Below are positions 1 to 6,441 of a DNA stretch of 8,412 nucleotides, in pieces. Position numbers and translations under genes: made by a program. Position 1 is the first letter of the stretch. Each line of letters starts with the position of its first letter. Below the pieces are notes generated by a model. The model had not been told where the DNA came from. It made no database searches and saw only the letters and a list, made by a program, of their open reading frames with translations. Source of the stretch: Actinomycetes bacterium (GTDB taxonomy: Bacteria > Actinomycetota > Acidimicrobiia > Acidimicrobiales > RAAP-2); the NCBI GenBank assembly GCA_021849765.1, contig JAJZSM010000057.1:1-8412 (forward strand), in the 5' to 3' direction.

Positions 1-21
1 AGATAGATGAACGCGACAGGG

Positions 22-26
22 AAAGG
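22..26 (+). promoter_or_regulatory. Ribosome binding site of the RAM-domain gene
   Basis: A purine-rich stretch ending in AAAGG lies six bases before the ATG at 33. The frame is open upstream to the window edge, so this site is what supports the ATG at 33. Family members also begin close to the first beta strand (VQAYILIQ), which agrees with this start. Confidence 0.6.
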
Positions 27-32
27 TTCACC

Positions 33-269
33 ATGGCGGTTCAGGCCTACATCTTGATTCAGTCCGAAATCGGCTCCAGTGAGAACGTGGTCACGGCGAC
101 CCGGGCCGTTCCGGGCGTCATCGAGTCATTCGAAGTGACCGGTCCCTACGACGTCATCGTCCGCTGCGAGGCCGAGAGTGTCGATGACCTCGGCAAGTTC
201 ATCGTTGGCGCGATTCAGCGGGTACCGGGGATAACCCGAACGCTCACATGCCCCGTGGTCAACATCTAG
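33..269 (+). CDS. Stand-alone Lrp/AsnC ligand-binding (RAM) domain protein
   Basis: The 78-residue product consists only of the effector-binding RAM domain (beta-alpha-beta-beta-alpha-beta) of Lrp/AsnC regulators and has no helix-turn-helix. The first strand is VQAYILIQ (residues 3-10), the hallmark TGPYDVIV lies at 36-43, and the final strand is TRTLTCPVVN near 68-77. Full Lrp/AsnC proteins are about 150 residues with a DNA-binding half in front, so this is a genuine stand-alone member, not a truncation: it has its own ribosome binding site and start. Such proteins form dimers and higher oligomers that bind amino acids or other small molecules, and may modulate full-length Lrp partners. The ligand cannot be told from the sequence. 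The gene is followed by 210 non-coding bases and converges with the racemase gene. Family assignment is firm; the role is unknown. Confidence 0.9.
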   Translation: MAVQAYILIQSEIGSSENVVTATRAVPGVIESFEVTGPYDVIVRCEAESVDDLGKFIVGAIQRVPGITRTLTCPVVNI

Positions 270-286
270 CTGTAGTGACCAAGTAG

Positions 287-300
287 GTCGTGAACACGAC
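287..300. repeat. 14-bp inverted repeat after the RAM-domain gene
   Basis: GTCGTG and CACGAC are perfect inverted arms separated by AA, starting 18 bases after the stop codon at 269. Flanking ACCA (277-280) and TGGT (301-304) are also complementary, with five unpaired bases on the left side. It could be a small hairpin at the 3' end of the transcript or a protein-binding palindrome. No T-tract follows, so it is not a classic intrinsic terminator. Confidence 0.4.
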
Positions 301-396
301 TGGTGGGTGGCTTGCGCGGTGACGGACTTGCATCGAGTACGACGCGCTGCGTGCGATACCGCTCAGACATCGCTTGATTGACCCGACGGAGACGCT

Positions 397-440
397 GCAT
401 GCATCGACGGGCGGACTGACACCGTCCCGTCGATTCATGT
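397..440. terminator. Long hairpin between convergent genes; candidate bidirectional terminator
   Basis: Bases 404-411 (TCGACGGG) pair with 426-433 (CCCGTCGA), and 412-414 (CGG) pair with 422-424 (CCG) around a seven-base loop, with a single bulged T at 425. Beyond A403-T434 and one mismatch the stem continues through GCATG (397-401) against CATGT (436-440), including one G-U pair. That makes about 17 pairs. It lies 40 bases beyond the stop of the minus-strand racemase gene and about 130 bases beyond the RAM gene. Neither side has a T-tract, so if it terminates transcription it is of the U-less kind reported in actinobacteria. The structure is seen directly; its function is inferred. Confidence 0.55.
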
Positions 441-479
441 GCAGTATCCGCGACGAGTCGCCGCACGATCCGATTTCGA

Positions 480-1643
480 TCAGATCGGTCCGTCGTTCGC
501 CGTCGTCGACTCCCCGAACGCACCCGCCAGACGGAATGCCTCGAAGTCATCCCCAGCGATCCCCCACCGGGTGAGGCCCTCGCGTGTGCCCGACCCCGCT
601 AGGCCGGGCGGGTCGCCGATTGTGCCCGGTGTCTTAGAGAATCTCGGCACGGGGTTGGGCTGAACGGTGCCGTCAACATCAAAGACCGCTCGCTCGACGT
701 TGACGGGGTGCGCCGCCGCTTCGCGAGGTGAGAGGACCGGCGTGACGCAGGCGTCCGTGCCCGCGAAAACCCCCTCCCACTCGTCGCGCGTCTTGGTCGC
801 GAACACCGCCGCGAACCGCTCTTTCATTTCGGGCCACGATGCACGATCCATCTGCGGTGCCAACGTCGAGGCATCGAGCGCAAGCCCACGAACGAGCTCC
901 GCGTAGAACTGGGGCTCGATCGCACCGACGGCGACGAACCGGTGGTCGAGGGTCTCGTAGACGTCATAAAACGGGGCCCCAGAATCGAGGATGTTGACGC
1001 CGCGCTCCTCAGTCCAGTAGCCGAGGTTCTCAAATGCGTGGGTCATGGTCATCATCGACGCTGAACCGTCGACCATCGCCGCGTCGACAACTTGACCTTC
1101 GCCCGTCACCCGCGCGTGCAATACCGCCGCCAGCACCCCGAAGAGCAGGAACATCGAGCCCCCTCCGAAGTCCCCCACGAGGTTGAGCGGCGGCACGGGT
1201 CGCTCGCCGACTCGACCAATCGGCCAAAGCGCACCCGACAGCGCGATGTAGTTGATGTCGTGACCTGCGCGCTGAGCTAGTTGACCCTCTTGTCCGTAAC
1301 CCGTGATCCGTCCGTACACGAGGCGTGCATTGCGAGCGGCGACGTCTGACGGCCCGACACCGAGGCGCTCTGCCACCCCCGGGCGAAACCCCTCGATGAG
1401 CACGTCCGCCTGCTCGCAGAGTCGCAGGACGAGTTGGCGTCCCGCCTCGCACTTCAAGTCGACGGCGACCGACGGCCGCGAACGGGCCAGCAGGTCCCAG
1501 GTGAAGGCATCCTTGGCGTCAATAGCACCACGTTCCAGTCGCAGCACGTCGGCGCCGAGATCGGCCAACAACATGCAGGCGTAAGGACCGGGCCCAATTC
1601 CGGCCAACTCGATGACCTTCAGGCCGGTGAGTGGGCCCGTCAT
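480..1643 (-). CDS. mcr: Alpha-methylacyl-CoA racemase (family III CoA-transferase fold)
   Basis: The 387-residue product belongs to the CaiB/BaiF family and is closest in pattern to alpha-methylacyl-CoA racemase, which interconverts (2R)- and (2S)-methylacyl-CoA so that branched fatty acids or sterol side chains can enter beta-oxidation. The N-terminus PLTGLKVIELAGIGPGP (4-20) is the family signature. The racemase catalytic residues are all present: His128 in GHDINY, Asp158 in NLVGDFGGG and Glu243 in GAIEPQF, matching His126, Asp156 and Glu241 of the Mycobacterium tuberculosis enzyme. Length is close to the usual 360-380. The start was chosen at the ATG just before the conserved N-terminus; the frame stays open upstream to an ATG at 1823, but that extension resembles nothing in the family. 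The upstream ribosome site is weak. The gene is divergent from the glpD operon. Substrate range cannot be read from the sequence. Confidence 0.9.
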   Translation of the reverse strand: MTGPLTGLKVIELAGIGPGPYACMLLADLGADVLRLERGAIDAKDAFTWDLLARSRPSVAVDLKCEAGRQLVLRLCEQADVLIEGFRPGVAERLGVGPSDVAARNARLVYGRITGYGQEGQLAQRAGHDINYIALSGALWPIGRVGERPVPPLNLVGDFGGGSMFLLFGVLAAVLHARVTGEGQVVDAAMVDGSASMMTMTHAFENLGYWTEERGVNILDSGAPFYDVYETLDHRFVAVGAIEPQFYAELVRGLALDASTLAPQMDRASWPEMKERFAAVFATKTRDEWEGVFAGTDACVTPVLSPREAAAHPVNVERAVFDVDGTVQPNPVPRFSKTPGTIGDPPGLAGSGTREGLTRWGIAGDDFEAFRLAGAFGESTTANDGPI

Positions 1644-1678
1644 CGTCGCGCCGTCCAGATCTGGCGCGTCGCTGTATG

Positions 1679-1708
1679 CGATCTCGACGCGCACTCCCGT
1701 CGAGATCG
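1679..1708. repeat. Perfect 11-bp inverted repeat in the divergent intergenic region
   Basis: CGATCTCGACG (1679-1689) is the exact reverse complement of CGTCGAGATCG (1698-1708), with an eight-base spacer. It lies 35 bases upstream of the racemase ATG and 121 bases upstream of the glpD ATG. On a racemase transcript it would form a stable 5'-leader hairpin; as DNA it could be an operator. Which of the two applies cannot be told from the sequence. Confidence 0.55.
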
Positions 1709-1724
1709 GGCGCGAACAACCCTC

Positions 1725-1738
1725 GTGCGAGATCGCAC
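1725..1738. promoter_or_regulatory. 14-bp palindrome, possible operator between racemase gene and glpD
   Basis: GTGCGA and TCGCAC are perfect arms separated by GA, in the middle of the 186-base divergent intergenic region. A regulator bound here could reach both promoters. Six-base arms arise by chance fairly often in GC-rich DNA, and no match to a known GlpR operator is evident, so confidence is low. Confidence 0.3.
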
Positions 1739-1829
1739 CTCGACGGTCATCGGATGTCCAGCCCAGAAACGGTGCGTCCAAACTCCACATCACGCAAGTT
1801 ACTTGGTGTTCGTGTGCCAACATGGCGCC

Positions 1830-3467
1830 ATGTCTTCTTTCACGCGCCGCGATGCCATTCTCGCACTGGGTTCAACGCGCTACGACATCGTCGTGATCGG
1901 TGCCGGCATGACCGGTGCCGGGGTGGCGCTGGATGCCGCGTCACGTGGATTTCGCGTGGCACTCATCGACGCCGGCGACATCGGATCGGGCACGAGTTCC
2001 AAGTCCTCCAAGATGGTCCACGGTGGTCTGCGTTACCTCCAGCAAAAGGAGTTCCGTCTGGTCCACGAAAACCTCCGCGAACGCCAACGACTGCTGGAGA
2101 ATGCCCCATTCCTCGTGCGGCCACTCCCCTTCCTCATTCCGCTCTTCGGCTCGAACGGCGTTGCTTCCCGGGCCCTCGCCAAGGGGTACGCCACCGCGCT
2201 TCGCTTCTACGACTGGGCCGGTGGTTGGCGGATCGGCCATCGGTACCGCAAGATCGATCGTGCCGAGGCCATCGAGTATCTGCCGACGCTTCGCGCCGAC
2301 CGGCTCGTGGCGGGCTTCCTCTACTACGACGCGCGCGGCGACGACGCGCGCGTGGCACTGCTCGCGGCTCGAACCGCAGCGCTCGACCACGGGGCCGATG
2401 TCGCGAACTACGTTCGAGCGATCTCGATGGAGCACGACACTAACGGTCGAGTGCGCACGGTTCAGGCGCGCGACGAACGAACCGGCGAGAGCCTCGCCAT
2501 TTCGACCCGTTGTGTCATCAACGCGACCGGTGTCTGGGCCGACCAGGTGATCGCGATGGCGAACGGAACCCCGTCCGCCGTCATCACCCCGGCCAAGGGG
2601 GTGCACGTCTCGGTGTCGCGCGATCGACTGCCCGCGGAGGTTGCTGCGGTGTTCGCCGTGCCCGACGACCATCGCAGTATCTTCGTCGTGCCCTTCGAGG
2701 ACGCGCCATACACCTTCGTCGGCACGACCGACACCGCCTACGACGGCGAACTCAACGACCCGATGTGCAGCCCCGACGACGTCGCCTATCTGCTCGAAGC
2801 CGTCAACGCCTCGACGGATTCTGCGCTCACCGTCGACGATGTCACCGGCGTCTGGGCGGGCTTGCGACCCCTGCTGGCACCGCCCGAGGGCAAGACGCTC
2901 TCCCAGCGCACCGCGGATCTCTCACGTCGTCACCGCGTCATCGACACCGGTGACGCGGTCGTCCACGTCACCGGGGGCAAATGGACGACGTACCGTCAAA
3001 TGGCCGAGGACGCCGTGGACACGGCCGGACGGTACGTCGGACGCTCGCCGGTGCGCACGAAACATCTGCGCTTCCACGGCACGGGTCCGTGGCGGCCGAC
3101 AACCGATCTCGAAACCCACCTCTACCGGCGCTACGGAGAAGACGCTCTCGTAATGCTCGCGATGATCGCCGACGACCCCACCCTCGCCGACACGCCCATC
3201 GTCAACCAGCCCTACGTGCTCGCTGAGTTCATCTACAGCGTCCGATTCGAGATGGCCGAGTCACTTCTCGACTTGCTCACACGGCGCACGCGGGCCCACC
3301 TGCACGACGCGCGGGCCACCTTGGCCGCGGCACCTCGGATCGCCCAAATAGTCGCGTCTGACTTCGCCTGGAGCGACGAGCAGACCCGAGCCCAGGTCGC
3401 CGCGTACGCCGAGCTCGTCGCGCGAGAATTCGCGGCGGCCGGGCTCTCCGAGGGGCTCAGTTCGTGA
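1830..3467 (+). CDS. glpD: FAD-dependent glycerol-3-phosphate dehydrogenase
   Basis: The 545-residue flavoprotein oxidises sn-glycerol-3-phosphate to dihydroxyacetone phosphate and passes electrons to membrane quinones. The dinucleotide-binding segment is DIVVIGAGMTGAG (19-31). The conserved KMVHGGLRYL follows at 61-70; His64, Arg68 and Tyr69 correspond to active-site His50, Arg54 and Tyr55 of E. coli GlpD. WAGLRP (342-347, Arg346) and GGKWTTYR (382-389, Lys384) match the substrate-contacting Arg317 and Lys354 regions. Residues from about 410 form the C-terminal domain of the DAO_C type, with EMAESLLDLLTRRTR near 475. Length is slightly above the E. coli enzyme (501). No hydrophobic transmembrane segment is seen, as expected for a peripheral membrane enzyme. 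The start is the ATG before the N-terminal helix; no clear ribosome site precedes it. First gene of a three-gene operon; its TGA overlaps the next GTG by four bases. Confidence 0.95.
   Translation: MSSFTRRDAILALGSTRYDIVVIGAGMTGAGVALDAASRGFRVALIDAGDIGSGTSSKSSKMVHGGLRYLQQKEFRLVHENLRERQRLLENAPFLVRPLPFLIPLFGSNGVASRALAKGYATALRFYDWAGGWRIGHRYRKIDRAEAIEYLPTLRADRLVAGFLYYDARGDDARVALLAARTAALDHGADVANYVRAISMEHDTNGRVRTVQARDERTGESLAISTRCVINATGVWADQVIAMANGTPSAVITPAKGVHVSVSRDRLPAEVAAVFAVPDDHRSIFVVPFEDAPYTFVGTTDTAYDGELNDPMCSPDDVAYLLEAVNASTDSALTVDDVTGVWAGLRPLLAPPEGKTLSQRTADLSRRHRVIDTGDAVVHVTGGKWTTYRQMAEDAVDTAGRYVGRSPVRTKHLRFHGTGPWRPTTDLETHLYRRYGEDALVMLAMIADDPTLADTPIVNQPYVLAEFIYSVRFEMAESLLDLLTRRTRAHLHDARATLAAAPRIAQIVASDFAWSDEQTRAQVAAYAELVAREFAAAGLSEGLSS
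3450..3455 (+). promoter_or_regulatory. Ribosome binding site inside the end of glpD
   Basis: GAGGGG lies eight bases before the GTG at 3464, within the last codons of glpD. It supports GTG 3464 as the start of the AGPS-like gene and indicates translational coupling through the GTGA stop/start overlap. Confidence 0.6.
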
Positions 3468-4912
3468 CGCGCCCGACCGCGCCCGTCGCCTACCCACCCG
3501 GCGTCGCCGACGTGGCACCCCCGCCCATCGATGCCACCGTGCTCGAGGCGTTCGCCGAGGTCGGTGTGCCGTACAGCGTCGAGCCCATGACCCGGGCCGA
3601 GCACGGCCGCGACTGGTGGCCCCTCTCGCTCGCATCGACCATGCGTGGCGTCGTGCCCCACTGGCCCGGCGTCGTGGTGAGTCCGCGCTCCACGGCCGAG
3701 GTCCGAGACGCGATCCGAGTCGCCACGCGCCACGGTCTCTCGATCACCGCTCAGGGCGGTCGTTCGGGGGTCCTCGGCGGTGGCGTCGCCCCCACCGGCG
3801 GTGTCGCCCTCGACCTCACCGGACTAGACCGAATCACGAGTCTCGACCCGGTCTCAGGCACGGTAACACTCGAGGCCGGCGTCTTCGGCCCCGACCTTGA
3901 ACGGGTGATCAACGCCGAAGGCTTCACCGTCGGGCATTTCCCCCAGTCCTTCGAGCTCGCCACCGTGGGTGGATGGCTCGCCTGCCGTGGCGCCGGCCAG
4001 TATTCGAACCGCTATGGCAAGGTCGAGGACATGGTGCGTGGTCTCACCGTCGTGCTCGCCTCCGGCGACGTCGTCACCCTCGGCGGACGCGGTCCCCGCC
4101 AGTCGGCCGGACCAGACCTCGTCCAACTCTTCGTCGGGTCTGAGGGCGCCCTCGGCGTCATCACCGAAGTGACACTCGTAATGCGACCCCTACCCGCCTA
4201 CGAACGTCGTCGCGCGCTCTCGGTCTCGGACTTCGACGCGGGCATGGAACTCTGTCGCTCGATCCTCCAGCGCGACGCTCACCCCGCGGTCCTTCGCCTC
4301 TACGACGAGACCGAGTCGAAGCGGAATTTCGACCTCGACGGCTGCGTGCTCATCGTCATCGACGAAGGCGAACCCATCATGGTGGACGCCGTCATGGCCG
4401 TCGTGAGCGACGTGGCGCGGGACGTCGCGGTGCTCGAGGATGACGCGGTCGCACACTGGCTCGAACACCGCAATGACGTCAGCGCCCTCGCGAAGCTATG
4501 GGCGGCCGGGGTGGTCGTCGACACCATCGAGGTGTCGGGGCCGTGGTCGACCCTCGGGGCGATGCGCGTCGCCGCGCTCGACGCGCTGCGCGCCGTCGAG
4601 TCGACCCTCGTCGCGTCGGTCCATCAATCGCACGCCTACGTCGACGGCGCCTGCCTGTACTTCACCTTCGCGGGTCAACCGCCCGGTGATCCACGGGACT
4701 ACTACCGCGCCGCCTGGGACGCCGCCACGTTCGCCGTACTGGACCATGGGGGCTCGCTCAGCCACCATCACGGTGTCGGGCGGAATCGGTCACGGTTCGT
4801 CCATCGCGCCCTCGGCGACGGCTTCGACGTGCTCAAGGCGCTGAAGGGCGCCCTTGACCCGTCGGACTCGATGAATCCCGGCGTCCTCGGCCTCGGGGGT
4901 GAGCCGTGGTGA
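3464..4912 (+). CDS. AGPS-like FAD-binding oxidase (alkyl-DHAP synthase family)
   Basis: The 482-residue flavoprotein has the p-cresol methylhydroxylase / vanillyl-alcohol-oxidase fold: a PP-type FAD domain (about 68-245) containing the pyrophosphate loop TAQGGRSGVLGGGV (95-108), then a C-terminal cap. It resembles alkyl-dihydroxyacetone-phosphate synthase, which swaps the acyl chain of acyl-DHAP for a fatty alcohol to form the glycerol ether bond. AGPS-like features are the segment TVGGWLACRGAG (167-178) followed by NRYGKVEDMV, the Arg in VLRLYDE (Arg278), the Tyr in GACLYF (Tyr399) and the triple His in GGSLSHHHGVG (434-436). From memory these match Arg515, Tyr578 and His615-617 of the mammalian enzyme. 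No targeting peptide or membrane span is seen. Position between glpD and the kinase fits a DHAP-linked role. It could instead be a soluble dehydrogenase acting on glycerol-derived or 2-hydroxy-acid substrates. Family is firm; the reaction is not proven. Confidence 0.8.
   Translation: MTRPTAPVAYPPGVADVAPPPIDATVLEAFAEVGVPYSVEPMTRAEHGRDWWPLSLASTMRGVVPHWPGVVVSPRSTAEVRDAIRVATRHGLSITAQGGRSGVLGGGVAPTGGVALDLTGLDRITSLDPVSGTVTLEAGVFGPDLERVINAEGFTVGHFPQSFELATVGGWLACRGAGQYSNRYGKVEDMVRGLTVVLASGDVVTLGGRGPRQSAGPDLVQLFVGSEGALGVITEVTLVMRPLPAYERRRALSVSDFDAGMELCRSILQRDAHPAVLRLYDETESKRNFDLDGCVLIVIDEGEPIMVDAVMAVVSDVARDVAVLEDDAVAHWLEHRNDVSALAKLWAAGVVVDTIEVSGPWSTLGAMRVAALDALRAVESTLVASVHQSHAYVDGACLYFTFAGQPPGDPRDYYRAAWDAATFAVLDHGGSLSHHHGVGRNRSRFVHRALGDGFDVLKALKGALDPSDSMNPGVLGLGGEPW
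4895..4903 (+). promoter_or_regulatory. Ribosome binding site of the FGGY kinase gene
   Basis: GGGGGTGAG lies within the last codons of the AGPS-like gene. It serves either of two consecutive GTG codons, at 4906 or 4909, with six or nine bases between the G-run and the codon. Start at 4909 would give the same GTGA overlap seen at the previous junction. Confidence 0.5.
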
Positions 4913-6357
4913 AGGCCCTCACCATCGACGTCGGCAGCTCATCGGTGCGCACGGCCCTGGTCTCGGAGACTGGAGCGGTCACTCACGTCCACCAACGACG
5001 CTTGACGATCACCTCCCCCCAGCCCGGCGAGGTTGAACTGGACGGGGCCGAGATCGGTCGGACCGTACTCGAACTGGCCGAGCGCACGCTCGCCGACGGC
5101 GGAGCCTGTGACGCGGTGGGCATCACGAACCAACGGGCCACGACCTTGGTTTTTGACCCACTCACCAGTACGCCACTCGGCCCCACGCTCGGTTGGCAGG
5201 ACCTCCGCACCGTATTCGACTGTCTCGTCTTACAGGGCGAAGGACTGCGACTCGCACCCAACCAGTCCGCCACCAAAGCGAAGTGGCTCGTCGACCATGC
5301 CGCGCGCGACGCGGGATCGATCCGGTTCGCGACCATCGAGACGTGGGTGGTCTGGCTGCTCACCGAGGGTGCGAGCCACGTGACGGACCGCTCAAACGCC
5401 GCCATCACGGGTCTGGTATCGGTCGGCGTCGACCACTGGGACGGGCGGACCTTGGAACTGCTCGGACTCGATCCGGCGATGATGCCGCGTATCGTCGATA
5501 CGATCGCCGACCACGGCCGAGCCAGTGCGTTGCGCGGTGCGCCACCCATCACGGCTCTCATCGGCGACCAGCCGGCCTCGATGTTCGGACAGTCCATCGT
5601 TCGCTCGGGTGCCAAGATCACCTTCGGCACCGGCGCGATGCTGAACATGGTTCGTGGTCCAGTGGGCCCCGTCGCCATGACCCCCTACGAATCCGGGTGT
5701 TTCCCGATTGTGGCGCGAAGTCACGGCGGCGTCGTGACCTGGGGCTTGGAAGGGATCGTCCTCTCGGCGGGTTCGACGCTCGACTGGGCCCGTGATGAGT
5801 TGGGTCTGATCGAGGATGTCCAGTCGAGTGCGTCCCTCGCTCGCTCAGTACCGAGCACCGACGGCGTCTGGTTCGTTCCAGCACTTTCGGGGCTCGGCAC
5901 GCCGTACTGGGACTTCGGTGCTCGCGCCGGTTTCTTCGGGCTCACCCGCGGGTCGTCTCGGGCTCACCTGGTGCGCGCGATCCTCGAGGGGATCGCGCAC
6001 CGCGGCGCCGACCTGGTGGACGCGGCCGAACGTGAGACCCAGTCGACCATCACGGAGATCCGCGTTGACGGCGGGATGTCGGCGAACGACTTCCTCGTCC
6101 AGCACCTGGCCGACGTCACCGGTCGACCGGTCGCCGTCTCATCCGAACGTGAGGCCACCACCCGCGGCGCGGGCCTCATGGCCCTCGTCGGCGCCGGTTT
6201 CCTCTCGGTAGCAGACGTCGAGTCGCTCTGGCATCCCACGACCACCATCGATCCCCAGGTCGATGACGCGGCCCGAGTCACGTCGCGGGACCTCTGGCGC
6301 ACGATGGTGGCTCGCGCGGCCCAGACGATCCCCGAGCTCAGCGCGGTGTCGTTCTGA
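4906..6357 (+). CDS. glpK: Glycerol-kinase-like FGGY carbohydrate kinase
   Basis: The 483-residue protein is a full-length FGGY-family kinase, expected to phosphorylate glycerol at the 3-position with ATP. Phosphate-1 loop TIDVGSSSVRTALV is at 6-19, GWQDLRT at 96-102, GDQPASMFGQ at 220-229 (Asp221 matches the catalytic base Asp245 of E. coli GlpK), FGTGAML at 240-246, FVPALSGLGTPYWD at 323-336, and the adenosine motif DGGMSANDFLVQHLAD at 388-403. Overall pattern is clearly GlpK-like, but two glycerol contacts differ: Glu84 is replaced by Ala78 (NQRA instead of NQRE) and Tyr135 by Asn119 (PNQSATK instead of PYFSGTK). The E. coli fructose-bisphosphate loop GGKGGTR is also missing. Two consecutive GTG starts are possible (4906, 4909), both overlapping the upstream stop. 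Third gene of the operon. Glycerol remains the likeliest substrate from context, but another polyol or glycerol derivative is possible. Confidence 0.82.
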   Translation: MVKALTIDVGSSSVRTALVSETGAVTHVHQRRLTITSPQPGEVELDGAEIGRTVLELAERTLADGGACDAVGITNQRATTLVFDPLTSTPLGPTLGWQDLRTVFDCLVLQGEGLRLAPNQSATKAKWLVDHAARDAGSIRFATIETWVVWLLTEGASHVTDRSNAAITGLVSVGVDHWDGRTLELLGLDPAMMPRIVDTIADHGRASALRGAPPITALIGDQPASMFGQSIVRSGAKITFGTGAMLNMVRGPVGPVAMTPYESGCFPIVARSHGGVVTWGLEGIVLSAGSTLDWARDELGLIEDVQSSASLARSVPSTDGVWFVPALSGLGTPYWDFGARAGFFGLTRGSSRAHLVRAILEGIAHRGADLVDAAERETQSTITEIRVDGGMSANDFLVQHLADVTGRPVAVSSEREATTRGAGLMALVGAGFLSVADVESLWHPTTTIDPQVDDAARVTSRDLWRTMVARAAQTIPELSAVSF

Positions 6358-6441
6358 TCGTTCGCCCCGATGGTCGACCGCGGCTGACGCGAACACCGTG
6401 ACCCGACCCCTCGGCAAGCGTGGGACCGAGTCGAGGTCTCG

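Noticed and set aside
266..574. Small open frames on both strands between the RAM and racemase genes
   Set aside because: Arg- and Ser-rich translations without ribosome sites or family resemblance; the stretch reads as non-coding.
1679..1735. Operator array made of three copies of CGAGATCG or its complement
   Set aside because: The same 8-mer also occurs within coding sequence, for example at 2419-2426, 5049-5056 and 7976-7983, so its recurrence is background. Only the 11-bp inverted repeat stands out.
1799..1804. TTACTT as a -10 element of a glpD promoter
   Set aside because: No matching -35 element at proper spacing, and the hexamer match is weak.
1644..1823. N-terminal extension of the racemase by 60 codons from an ATG at 1823
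   Set aside because: Racemase family members begin right at the PLTGLKVIEL segment. The extra residues show no conserved pattern and would fill the divergent promoter region.
1434..1829. N-terminal extension of the glpD reading frame by 132 codons
   Set aside because: The extension runs antisense to the racemase gene, is rich in Arg and Gln and has no family similarity. The conserved GlpD N-terminus starts just after the ATG at 1830.
1941..2672. 243-codon open frame antisense to glpD
   Set aside because: It mirrors codon bias of the GC-rich sense gene, has no recognisable domain, and overlaps a certain gene fully.
4983..5678. 231-codon open frame antisense to the kinase gene
   Set aside because: Low-complexity Ser/Arg/Pro-rich translation typical of a shadow frame; the sense strand encodes a clear FGGY kinase.
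6410..6430. Hairpin CTCGG/CCGAG between the kinase and reductase genes as a terminator
   Set aside because: Only five pairs with an 11-base loop and no T-tract; the 12-bp stem at 6448-6488 is far stronger.
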